Of a stretch of DNA of 17,882 nucleotides, positions 1 to 9,422 are shown in pieces. The DNA is from Tieghemiomyces parasiticus (Eukaryota; Kickxellomycota; Dimargaritomycetes; Dimargaritales; Dimargaritaceae), in NCBI GenBank assembly GCA_027575765.1, contig JANBPT010000961.1, forward strand, positions 1-17,882, given 5' to 3'. A program made the position numbers and the translations under genes. The notes below the pieces were generated by a model, which saw only the letters and a program-made list of their open reading frames with translations, did not search any database and had not been told where the DNA came from. Each line of letters starts with the position of its first letter. The stretch's first letter is position 1.

Positions 1-1756
1 CCCGTCCGGTCCGACCCGGCCAGTCAGGGTTCCGTCACACGCAGTATTAACCCCGAGTACCTCACGCAGTTTGGAACCCAACCCCTTGAAGAGGACACCG
101 CGGTGGTACGCTGTGACCTGTGCGGGAAGGCGGTGGCCAAAAAGTTTCTAGCGAGTCACAAAACGCGGTCGTGCCCAAACGCTCCGCGCTCTAGCACCCC
201 GGTGGCCGCCACCACCACCGCCACGTCGGTTGCAGGCATTGGGCCCGCCGTAACCCCCGAAGCTGGAAAAGCAACCAATTCCACCGGTACCTTAGGCGGG
301 GAGGAGGTGTTGAGCTCAGGGAGCGTCGTTGCACTGAGTGGCCAGGCGCCGACCCCGGCTTTTAACGGGAAGGGAAAGCTTAAAGAGAGTGACGGCCGTG
401 GTCGACCCCGGACAAAGAAACCAGGTAAGCCCCCCGGCCGCAAACCCCAGGGCGGGACAGCAGCAGATGAACCGGCCTGCGCTTCCGAGATTTTAGGTAA
501 GGGCCATCAAGGCGGATCGGGCGTGCCAGTCACATTTTAGTCAGGGTCTCTGGATGTGGCCTTAAGCTGCTGGCGAGCGCCTTAACCTGTTAGGCCATCC
601 AAGCTCTCCCGGCATTTCCACTAGTGCTTTTATTGAAGTTCATAGCGATGGTGGCATAGAGATACCTTGTCTGACCCCCCCCTCCTATTCGTTGCTTACC
701 GTCACCCCTGGTCAACGCCTATGCCGACTGTCCGTTCACTCCCTCTCTTCACCGGGGTCCTTAAGGCAAACGCTCTCTGGCTGATACCTTACAAGACGAC
801 GAGCTGAACCCGGAGACACCAACACCGGCCGACAGTAGCATGCCCTCGCCCACGCCGAGCACCATCAGCACGCTGGCGCCCTCGGAAAAAAAGGCTAGGG
901 TTAAGAAAGAACGCAAAAGTGGTGGTGGTAGTAAAGCGCCCGCGTCGTCAGCCGGGTCCCTGGCAGCCGCCGCCGCCAAGGCCAATGCCCGGGGTAAGGG
1001 CCCCATCGACCTTGATAAGCACTGCGGTGTCCCGCTACCTAACGGCCAACTGTGTACACGATCTCTGACCTGCAAGACACATTCTATGGGCGCTAAGCGC
1101 GCCGTGGCCGGTCGATCCCAGCTGTACGATATGCTTTTGAAGGCCCATTTGGCCAAGTCTCGGAGTAAGTAAAAGAATGAGAGCTTTACTTCCTCCCCCG
1201 CCTTTTCCCTGCACTATGGAAACGGGTACCATGCAAGCTGAGGAGAAAGTCGGATCACGGAAAGAACCTCTGCTTTTATACCCTTACACTGTTGGAAGAG
1301 ACGGTGCAGTGCTTCGCCATGCTGCCCAACCTGTATATCAACTTACTCACCCATTCCATGTCTATTCACTACTTACAACGTCTACTGCAATGTCCTTCCC
1401 CCACCTTCCCAAACCCTCGACGGTACTTTGTGGTCGACCGTACTCTCCTCGCTTTATTTCTACCTGCGTCAGGTGCGGCGGCGGCGCTCAAACACGCGAG
1501 TCAAAAGGAGAAAGACAGCGGAGAGGCAAATGAGACCAGCGGACTGACTCAACAGGAGGAAGAGGAAGAGCGGGCCATGTCGTCGGATGAGGAGGTGGAC
1601 CTGGTCCTGCGGGCCATCCGAGAATACCGACCGACCCCTCTGGCCACCCGCACCGTGACGCCCTTGGTACGTCGGCGGCACCGGTACCTACGGATCCGGG
1701 ACATCTTTCTCGACGCGCTTAAACCTCCTAATGGACCCCAGGTGCTCAACCAGTGA
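1..1756 (+). CDS. SGF73: SGF73-like SAGA subunit with SCA7 domain (5'-partial; join 1-496, 766-1164, 1473-1756)
   Basis: In the known family, Sgf73/ataxin-7 anchors the histone H2B deubiquitinase module to the nuclear SAGA coactivator. The joined exons give 1179 nt: 392 residues plus stop, open to the left edge. Numbering from the edge, a CX2C-X11-H-X4-C zinc-finger-like motif spans about residues 38-58. An AT-hook-like GRGRPR lies at 132-137 and a basic NLS-like [10 protein letters not shown] at 207-216. The SCA7 domain follows (about 244-295), with C252, C262, C268 and H271 spaced C-X9-C-X5-C-X2-H and the hallmark [16 protein letters not shown]. An acidic stretch (EEEEE, then SSDEEVD) precedes a basic C-terminal block to residue 392, which fits fungal Sgf73. 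Linkers are Ala/Ser/Thr/Pro-rich. Both junctions are phase 1 and restore continuous protein. No start is assigned: GTG at 103 lies inside an open frame, and the true N-terminus is off the window. Identification rests on SCA7; exon boundaries are inferred. Confidence 0.9.
497..765 (+). other. intron 1 of SGF73-like gene (269 nt)
   Basis: The donor is G|GTAAGG at 496/497. The acceptor is a pyrimidine-rich stretch ending CCTTAAG|GC at 765/766, with a possible branch site around CCGAC (724-729). Splicing joins ...EIL to [19 protein letters not shown] without a frame break, and a stop (TAA, 762-764) sits immediately before the acceptor in the exon 2 frame. Without splicing, the exon 1 frame runs 14 more codons to a stop at 538-540. 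The intron contains a C8 run at 675-682. A second GTAAG at 425-429 inside exon 1 is a possible alternative donor. Confidence 0.8.
1165..1472 (+). other. intron 2 of SGF73-like gene (308 nt)
   Basis: The donor is a perfect GTAAGT (1165-1170) after CGGA. The acceptor is TGCGTCAG|GT at 1472/1473, preceded by a pyrimidine-rich stretch (about 1443-1466) and possible CGAC branch sites near 1417 and 1435. Phase 1 joining turns ...AHLAKSR into [14 protein letters not shown] and connects the SCA7 exon to the C-terminal block. If the intron is retained, translation stops at the TAA of 1170-1172, inside the donor. A competing acceptor further upstream cannot be excluded, because the exon 3 frame is open back to 1292. 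Confidence 0.8.
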
Positions 1757-2399
1757 CTTGAACTCCTTCTCCTTCCTGATGTTTTGGCCTCCTCGACATT
1801 TGTTTTACCTGTCAGTCTGATCAGTTTAATACTATCCTACTAGCGGTCCTCTTCACTACGTTCTACCAGGCCGGCCCCACCCCGTCCCGTCAGTACGTCA
1901 CCTGGATTACCAAATAACCTAATGACGATAATCGCCATGTTCATTATTATGTACCTACTGTTCCTTGAGCTCAATCCCAACGGTTGGCCACTGTAAATAT
2001 ATACAGCTGGCATATAAAATACGCGAGATACATCTTTAGTAATCGGTTGTTTACAACAATGACCCCTAGCCTGAACTTTCAGGTGAGTTCGGCCTTGTCT
2101 TGGACCGTAGAAGGGGAGGGTCTTGAATTACCAGGTTGAACCCTATAGACCTCCAGTTCCCGACCATTATTACGACGGGCCTGGGCCGTACTGGATCTGA
2201 CTGGAAGTACAATGACAGTCCATCAATATCAACGTGTAGATTTACCTAATCGACCGAGCCCAAGTCACAGACGACTATGACGTCCAATAGATAGCCACTA
2301 GAATTAGAAATACCGTTCTGAAATTAGGTTGCACGATACCCATGCCGGTAAAGTTGGTCATTACTGAGGTTTTGGAGGATCTAATGGTTGATGTAGCCG
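1757..2399. other. non-coding flank downstream of SGF73
   Basis: No open frame of note lies on either strand. The first part is presumably the SGF73 3' UTR. Short stem-loops occur, for example CTGTA/TACAG around 1991-2008 and TTGTT-TAC-AACAA near 2047-2059, but they are short enough to be chance. I see no RNA gene boxes. Confidence 0.5.
1998..2021 (+). terminator. possible 3'-end processing elements of SGF73
   Basis: A TATATA (1998-2003) is followed by an A-rich CATATAAAATA (2011-2021), about 240 nt after the stop codon. In yeast-type 3' ends, a TATATA-like efficiency element precedes an A-rich positioning element, so this pair is a plausible end for the SGF73 transcript. The order and distance fit, but such AT-rich hexamers are common. 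They could equally be TATA-like promoter elements for something downstream. Confidence 0.25.
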
Positions 2400-2504
2400 C
2401 ACATTCGCCACTCTATGGGGTAGATGGCGAATGTGGCAGGGGCCTGCTGGCAGACCCAGACCAGTTGCGCACTGGTTAGTTGGTCTGTTGACTCCAACAG
2501 GGCC
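2400..2504 (+). ncRNA. stem-loop cluster, candidate structured RNA
   Basis: At least three hairpins lie within 105 nt. (a) 2400-2410 pairs perfectly with 2425-2435 (11 bp). Inside it, a bulged C and four more pairs (2412-2415/2421-2424) close a TGGGG loop. (b) 2460-2465 pairs with 2471-2476 (ACCAGT/ACTGGT, loop TGCGC). (c) 2485-2490 pairs with 2495-2500 (CTGTTG/CAACAG, loop ACTC). An alternative fold joins (b) into a longer arm: 2451-2456 with 2482-2487, and 2441-2450 with about 2494-2504 (one mismatch and one bulge). The pairing is read directly from the sequence. That it is transcribed is inference, and no known RNA family is recognised. Confidence 0.3.
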
Positions 2505-3039
2505 TAATTTCTACCCTTGCTAAATGGCCTAACATTATCCAATGGACAGCCAGAATTGAGGGGGGCATAGGCAAAGAAACTCTGTTCTGCAGTAAGCCGA
2601 ACTAGCCGTTAACCAAAGGTGGCCAGGGAATAGGTAGCGCAGCCCAGTGTGGCAACTGGTTCGACCTAGGCACTCACGAGCTTGCGACCTTGGAAATATA
2701 AATGTCCAAGGGAGCCGCTCCCCACGCTGCACTCGGTAAAATAGGACTAAATCACAAACCGGGTTATTAAAATTTGCTCAGGGGGAAGGCGCTAAATTGC
2801 ACGTTGCGCTCTGAAGAATGATCCAATTCTGAAATATTTTCTACCAGACAACTGGTCAGATCTGAATTCGACACACCTTTTCGAGATCTTGATCCGAAAC
2901 CAATAGCTATATTGTTATCATAGTTATTTTAATACCTGCTCCCTATGAGTTTGGTCCATCCGCCTGTGGGTAATGGTGAGTAGTATGGTTTTTTAACAGG
3001 TTCCGTATTCAAAGCCGCGTGCCCTTCATTTATTCAGTC
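2505..3039. other. non-coding spacer
   Basis: No credible coding frame. There are weak inverted repeats only, such as CCAGT/ACTGG around 2644-2659 and ATAGCTA/TAGTTAT near 2904-2927 with a G.T pair. GGCCTAA occurs twice (near 2501 and 2526). Nothing recognisable otherwise. Confidence 0.5.
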
Positions 3040-3094
3040 CTTGGGCTTTGGTATACTAATTTTCTTGAAGGAAATTGGTATACCAAAGCCCAAG
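3040..3094 (+). ncRNA. 55-nt near-perfect hairpin, candidate small-RNA precursor or foldback
   Basis: The left arm CTTGGGCTTTGGTATAC (3040-3056) is the exact reverse complement of 3078-3094. Pairing continues inward through 3057-3065 and 3069-3077, leaving a 3-nt TGA loop at 3066-3068: 26 pairs in all. Only two are not Watson-Crick, 3057/3077 and 3063/3071. Both read T.G on the plus strand, so they would be G.U wobbles in a plus-strand RNA but A/C mismatches in a minus-strand RNA. The outermost flanks do not pair, and no target-site duplication is visible. Milli-RNA-like precursors of filamentous fungi are one possibility. A foldback element or cruciform-forming palindrome is another. Confidence 0.45.
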
Positions 3095-6000
3095 ACCAGG
3101 CCCTCTTCAACTGACCTCATTTTTTAAGGTTGCATTTACTTGATCTGTTCCCAGATTACCTGGCCATTACACTGCTGTTAATAATATACTTTATTGTGAG
3201 CGTATTCTATCCCTTCGATTCGTCTTTTGCGGGGAGAAAAGTCAATGGACATTTCAACAAATCTTCTTTGAACGGCCGTATGAGTTATAATTCAGGAATG
3301 GAGGGGGGGCGATAGAGGAGGGTGGTTGCACTATGTCAACAATACACCTAGCTCACGCGTCACTTGGCGTCTCCATTAAGGGAAGGGGGGAGCTCATTAT
3401 GGGGTGGCGATGAAGAGAGAGTGCGCTGGGTAGAGTAGTGTCGATCCGTTTCATACTATATTGGGATGAAGGGGGGGAGTAATCTACTAGCCCTGGATTT
3501 CATCGTTTTCTGTCGGTGCTTTTGTTGGCTGCAATATGAACATTTCAGGACATCTAGTCGACTACCAAGTCCACACACGCACAGTCACACACACCTTTCT
3601 GGTCGGTGACAATAGAGATTTTTAGGCTGTTGGCGTGGGTGTCTTGGCCTGTTGAGAGGCGGTTTAATTATTTTTTATTACACAGCTGGGCGAGGGCCCC
3701 ATTCCATTGTGGTCAATTGAGGCTCAACCTGCGGGCTGTTCGCGTTCATTTGGTGATATTGCAAACCCAAGGGTTCCATCGGACAACTTGATAATGTGTT
3801 GACCCCTGCTATTCCGTCCAATCACGGCTGTTACTGCAAAATAGGTAGATCGTGTGCATCAGCCCTGCGTAGGAACGATCCCTCAGCCATTGGAGTCGGC
3901 GAGCCGGTTAGAGTGTAAAGCTCTCCTAGTGGTTGATTTTGCAACGCTTGATGGTTCCCCACGTCTCCTTGGGGCTTCTAGATTAAAGTGGTTATACAGA
4001 GCCCACCCCTTGAAACTAACCCCTCCTTGGTCATGGTACCATACCCCAATAGGCGCCAGTTCGCGTTATACAACGATAGTGGAGGGCACCTCCGCCTGAA
4101 TCCACAGGGTACCGATTTTACTACTCATAGTTCGCTGGCCCCTTACCCCAACCATCAAGGCTATCAAGTCTAGCCGGCATCCTCTTTTTCTATTGACTAT
4201 CCAATAGTGTAAGCCGCGAAATTATACCAAATGAGGAAGAACGGTAGTAGGTGCTCGCACCCATACGAATCCACCGCCCCCCGTCAATGCGTATCGCTAC
4301 TAAAGTTGATCCACTCTCCATTAAATCATAATAGTCAACAGAGAATTCGGCTATCCCTTTACCTAGCTGTGCCGGCTCGGTGAAGGAAGTCAACTTCGCT
4401 ATTCAGTCTCAGACATAGCGCGGTCATGAAGTTGGCTTATGTGGGCCACTTTGGTTCCACAAGCCATATCCACTTTCTGTACTACAAGGCTCAACGGTAG
4501 CGAACGACGAAGTCGGACTGGTGTCCATCGCACGTTCCGCCCTTGAATGTCTTTCCCACGATCTACACTAACCCTAGGGATCCTATAACTGGATCTGCGT
4601 ATAATTCTCCGCTACGGTCATACTCCGCCAGGTAGCTCCGCGCTTATCTCCCCCATGAGCCTGGCCTTATACACCCACATTAGTTTACACCACCACCTAT
4701 TCGCTATTTAAGCTATTAGCAGTAATATGGAGTCGTCGTGAGAATAGTGCCATTTTATGGATATAAAAGGCGAACACGTAAGGATTAACCTAAGGAGAAA
4801 GAGAGGTCGAGGGACTAGGCTATAGCAATCCAGTAGCCCGAGTCGAAAGGGGGTTTAACAATGGCACACAAGCGAGAGTAAAAGAGCCAGACCAGCGAGG
4901 ATAGTATGATGGGGGGGTCGGTTGAAAAAGCTAAGTGGGGAAGATTGAAGGACGCCTCCAATAGTCTTCACCCGGGACAATCTCCTCAGCTCATACTCAC
5001 CCGTACATTGCCTTGACACGTCAAGAATCTCACGGTCGCAATCATGCCCGAAAAACTCTAGTTGATATACTGCCTCCTTCCGAGCAAACTTCGGGCCCCA
5101 TAGAGTGCAGCTATGGTAGTTCAGGTACGGGTGTCGACCGCGTCGAAGGCCGAAAGACCACACCCCCTTTCTAACCCATGAATATCTCACAATTGAAAAC
5201 TATGCTGCTCTCCACTATTGGTCGTTTGCTCTTCGCTTAGTTGCCCCCCCCCAGCGGATTATGATCCGACCTAGTCCCTTGGTTCATCTCCAATATTCTG
5301 GGCAGAAGACATGCCGGCCGACCGTGAGACACTTCGCCAGAAACGAATGTTAGCATCGGTGGGGATGAAACCGACTGCACACTGGTGGCAAGTTACCGTC
5401 ACTCCCCCCCCATACCTTTCACTTCACATAGCCCTAGTATGGTTACGAGCGCCATGGACCCCTTAAGTCCTTGCTAGATGCGTTAACCGCTATTTCTATA
5501 CGTACCCAGTTACCTTCAGGCCTCCATTGATTGGCCCCGGGTTGGCTGTGTAAATCACTAAAGACGCATGTAACTTTTAGGCTATATGGCTTACGAAATC
5601 CGAGTTACGACCATGAGTGTCAGTACACTTCGAGGTCTAAGCTTCTTTTCCATCGATAGACATAAGTATTGCAAACCTAATTCACCAACTCGTCTTGCTT
5701 AAGAGAAACTTACATGACCTGCATGCCCAACTCCTCCCTGGCACTCATTTCCACTGACTACCTTGAGACATGCTCTACATCAGCCAATGGGGTTTCTAGA
5801 TACTGAAGCACCCCGGGCAGTTTAGGCTAGACGCCGTAGTTAACTATACGTTTGGCAGGTGGCTTCTATGGAGCCGCCAGTCATGCTTCCTCCCCCGCCA
5901 CATCCTTCCCTGGTGACTCTTACCGCTATGCACTCTAGTGACACATAACACACGGGTCTATACCGGGCCTGGGAATTTTGTAACCACCCTCTTCCCTCCT

Positions 6001-6921
6001 GCCTGGAGCCTACATGTCCAACTTGATTCCATCCTCTCTTACTCACTTAGGCCCTATCCTGATTTTTAAAACCAGCCCTACGTAAATGGGCTCACTTGCC
6101 TGAGTAAACACAGGCGAGTAGCACATCCACGCTGCATCCGTATCTGCAAGCCATGCATGGTTATATCATAGTTCATGCCCCATATATCATACCTTCAAGA
6201 ATCAGGCCATATCCCTTTGGGCGATGTAGGCATATGACTCGTCAGCAACCGTTGACTTTACCAAAGATCCAGTCGGAGAATCTATAATGCCTATATTTTC
6301 ACTCACCACATCGTCTCTAGAAGACCTTCGTTGACTAGACGCTGTCCACCCCGTGGTTCACCACACCATAGCGCAGCCGCTATCCCAGCCCAGTTGTTTA
6401 CTAAACATCTATTTTGCACGTTTTCGTACCAGTGAATCAAAGTCTGACGAGGAATGATCTGGTCTCGCCAAGGAACGTACCCCAAAGCCTTCTGATGTCG
6501 CAACTTGACCAGATACCTTCATATGTAAGTTTCCGGTAGATCATGTCAGGAGTTAATGTCAGCGGTGCGCTTAGTCTGTTGCTAAATACCTCTAGCCTGC
6601 ACAGCAGCGCACAACAGAGGTCACGTTGCGGATGATGAGGGGAAACAGTCATAACTTTCTTGATATTAATAGAGTTCCATTGTTGTAAGCAGCGGGAAAC
6701 GACCGGATGATTTAGCGGCTCTTCGGAAACTTGCTTGCACAGCGCCTGCAACCTGCACGCCACCCTTGACCCAGGCTAACACTTCAGCGAAACTCCGCCC
6801 CTAGACCTGCTTTCCTTATCCCGATATCCAGGTTGAGCATGTCTGCCACCTTCCAGATTAGTATAAGGTGACTTGGATTCGGCCGTATACCCTCACAACT
6901 TTAGCCATTTTCAGCATGCAG
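3095..6921. other. gene-free intergenic block
   Basis: No open frame resembles a known protein, and those present are of the length expected by chance. Homopolymer runs include G7 (3303-3309, 3471-3477, 4911-4917), C9 (5244-5252) and C8 (5404-5411). A CA-rich patch lies at 3572-3594. Modest inverted repeats occur: 4748-4758/4763-4772 (GGAT loop), 5046-5052/5090-5096 (7 bp), 5853-5864/5872-5883 (11 pairs, two wobbles) and 6094-6102/6111-6119 (9 pairs). Short palindromes are ATGGTACCAT (4033-4042), TAGTTAACTA (5837-5846) and CCATGCATGG (6151-6160). None is long enough to exclude chance. Confidence 0.5.
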
Positions 6922-7039
6922 GATCAAGGAGGGGGAAGGAAGGGCGCGTCGGTGTGACCCTGATGCTGCATGGATTCTTTTTCTTCGGCCGAGAGAAACT
7001 GATCAAGCGGCTGGAAGGAAGGGCTAATCTGGTGTAACC
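6922..7039 (+). repeat. diverged pair of direct repeats (6922-6959 and 7001-7039)
   Basis: Both copies start GATCAAG, share GGAAGGAAGGGC in the middle and end GGTGT-ACC, with a one-base length difference and several substitutions. The copies are 79 nt apart. The sequence after each also shares CTGAT and CGGCC, so an old tandem duplication of about an 80-nt unit is possible. The downstream copy additionally folds: CTGGT-GTA-ACCAG at 7029-7041 and GGCTGG/CCAGCC at 7009-7014/7038-7043. Function unknown. Confidence 0.4.
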
Positions 7040-7609
7040 AGCCCTCCTGATTACATCATAAATCAGCGGCCTAGCGCTATTTGATTATGGGGTTTCATGT
7101 ATCGAACTACCTTAGGAAGTTAGATCGATTCCCCGAGGTGATGCGCTCATTCTCGCCCTTCCCTACACGTATCGGCCGGTTACTTTTGCATCTATACTCC
7201 TGATAGGTAGCCGCAGCTAATGTAGCCGAGGCATTAGTTTCGTACCGGAGGGCCTGGAACCCCAATACAAAGAACTGTTACCTATTACTGTTATTTTTTT
7301 ACACTAAGCAAAGAGTCGCTTATTTAGGTCACATTTCATCCGCTGTTTTGATGGGGAGACGAAGATATCACCCCTTTTGCATAGAGGGTGGTCGATACCC
7401 CAGTGCACTTCCGCGGTATGCCGTTATTAAAGAGGCCTCTAACGGACTGAGGTGTTGTGAGGGTGTTCTCCGCAATTCCAATACCACCCGGAGCAATTTA
7501 ACTTTCTGTCTGCATTTTGATAACTAGGGTCCACAACGGGTTTCCTTACTTGCTCGTTGCTGATGTCCTTTGCAAATTCCCTAATACATCTGTAATAGTT
7601 ATCGGAAAC
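7040..7609. other. non-coding spacer
   Basis: No credible gene. It contains a palindrome AGAGGCCTCT (7431-7440) flanked by CCGTT/AACGG arms (7421-7425/7441-7445). An 8-pair stem lies at 7215-7222/7232-7239, and there is a T7 run (7294-7300). Confidence 0.5.
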
Positions 7610-7667
7610 TTGGACGGCAGACCGAGGTTCCCAATACTATACAGTGGCAACTTACTGCCGCGTCCAG
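7610..7667 (+). other. imperfect inverted repeat
   Basis: Outer arm 7610-7616 pairs with 7661-7667 (seven pairs, one T.G), and 7617-7620 pairs with 7655-7658 across a 2-nt bulge. After an internal loop, 7627-7633 pairs with 7645-7651 with one C/C mismatch. This resembles a bulged RNA arm, but imperfect stems of this size are expected several times in a window this long. Confidence 0.25.
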
Positions 7668-7841
7668 CGTTATTATCCAAGTGACAGGTTCGTATACCTT
7701 TAGCTGCTCGCAAGGCTATAATTGGCAGGGCGGGTGACCCTTACACTGATTCCAGGTAGACAAGTAAACGGTAAGAGACGGCGATTCTGGCGCAGACCTT
7801 GACAGTTGCAAACGGGGATCGGATCTACCTATTGAAAGCGG

Positions 7842-7855
7842 GGCACCATGGTGCC
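7842..7855. repeat. 14-bp perfect palindrome
   Basis: GGCACCATGGTGCC is its own reverse complement, and the next flanking bases do not match. Such dyads are typical binding sites of dimeric transcription factors, but there is no adjacent gene to regulate here. Confidence 0.6.
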
Positions 7856-9422
7856 ATTCAACCCCCCTCCCCTTGCTGTCCCTAAATAACCATGATACGG
7901 ATAAACCGCGTGGCTAACACCTTTATCGCCCGCGTCTTTTTTCTCACCTTCCCCGTCAGCCCTTTTTATCGCCTACCCTCTTTTCACACCGGACATATTT
8001 GGCTAAATTGTTGTTGGGTTGAGCAATAAGATGGTATACAAGAGGGATTGGATAATCATGTGAGTGGGATGGTCCTGAACCAACGGCCGTATATGGGCGG
8101 TTTGGACAAGTGGCGATGCCCGTCTGGGGGGGGTGGGAGGCTGGCCGATGAATTATGATTTTTTCTAAGAGGGAAGAAGGAAAGAGTAGGCGGGTGGCTT
8201 CAAGCCCGACTTATGCCCTCACCTGTACAGCTTCTCCCATCACCTGAGTTGACCTGGTAGGTTGCGGGTACACCATCCGTGCCCGCCTACAATAGAACCA
8301 ATGAAACCCCGAGGTTTATATTAAGTCTATATTAGATGTGCAGCAGGGCTTTCGGGTGGACGATTTAGGCTGATTTGTTGGGATGTGGGGGGGGGTTTAC
8401 AAGTACACCCAGGGCTTCATCGTGGGTTAGACTAAACTCCGTCCCCCTCTCTCCTTTAATACAGCATACGCTCTAGGGTCAAGGAAGTACGTGAACTGCC
8501 CACTGCCATATCAGAGTAGGCACCAGTGGAACTGTTACGACCTCCGACCACTGGTCACATTAGTTTAGAGTGCCCGCCGAGTTCCAGCGAATTCTACATT
8601 CCGCACTGCGCCACACCGGTCTTAGAATGGGCAGGGCCCTAAACCTAAACAGGTAAGCCGACCGGGTGGTCTGGGCTCTAAAACCAAGATAACAGCAGAT
8701 TAATGCAGTAGGAATCGGGAGGTAGGAAACCACGTTAACAAGAAGGTAGCCCGGTAGGGTTGCGTCGGCCGAGGAGACTTGGGCATGAGCGAAGCCAGGA
8801 GAGTGGAAAGGGCTAGGAGGGTGAGTGTGCATCGGCTTGGAATGCAGAGCCTTCTCTTCATAGAGGTCCTTCGATACCAAAACCTAGCCGGGAACATGGT
8901 CAGTTCGCGCATCGACCACCATTTCGTCCGAAGGCAGTATAATTTTCCAGTAAACAATACGATGCGATAGGATGAAAATAGTAATAATAAACGCGGAGGG
9001 AGGCGGGAAGTGTGAAGCCTGTACTGGTAATGCAGGAAAGTGAACAGGGAAGTAGGAGAGGGTGGCGAAGCAGGGTCATGGAAACGCAGCTGAAAACTGG
9101 CATGTACCCCCACCCACCCTCTTGCTTCTCACCATACGGCCTAAATCGGGGGAGGGATAACAGTGTGGGGTGGAGCTCGAGCATCCTAATCTTGCAATTC
9201 GAAAAAACTGGGGGAGGAATGAGAAGGGGTGGATGTTGTTGTAAATCCTGTGTTGCCCAGCGCCGCATTATTTTCCAACCAGCCAAATCTTACCACGCTC
9301 GTATACCCCGCACTCCACGACTCGCATCTGCTACTCTCCTCCCTTCTCCATAATTCAACTTCTGGTCGCCACTCACCCCAGGAGTTTTATATCCAGCTTG
9401 CCGTGTGTGTGTTTTTTTTTAG
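7856..9422. other. gene-free block with purine-rich and G-run tracts
   Basis: It includes G8 (8126-8133), G9 (8387-8395), a bulged hairpin (8257-8260 + 8264-8271 with 8279-8286 + 8287-8290: 12 pairs, one G.T, 3-nt bulge) and an 8-bp inverted repeat (8522-8529/8548-8555). About 8765-9235 is purine-rich on the plus strand, which produces overlapping minus-strand open frames rich in Ser/Pro/Leu. I treat these as composition artefacts. A telomere-like CCCTAAACCTAAAC lies at 8637-8650. (GT)5 followed by T9 lies at 9403-9420. Confidence 0.45.

Noticed and set aside
103..540. Exon 1 frame as a stand-alone 145-aa gene starting at GTG
   Set aside because: The frame is open to the left edge, and a phase-matched donor at 496/497 joins it to the SCA7 exon. 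Codons 497-540 are intron read-through.
2425..2500. tRNA-like A-box (TGGCGAATGTGG) and T-arm-like hairpin
   Set aside because: There is no matching GGTTCRANNCC B-box, no acceptor stem and no anticodon arm of correct size.
2660..2671. GGTTCGACCTAG as a tRNA B-box
   Set aside because: It lacks the final CC of the B-box, and no A-box or cloverleaf lies upstream.
8637..8650. CCCTAAACCTAAAC as an interstitial telomere tract
   Set aside because: Only two imperfect units, too short to distinguish from chance.
8560..9286. Overlapping minus-strand frames rich in Ser/Pro/Leu
   Set aside because: Several frames are open at once because the plus strand is purine-rich. No recognisable domain and no preferred frame.
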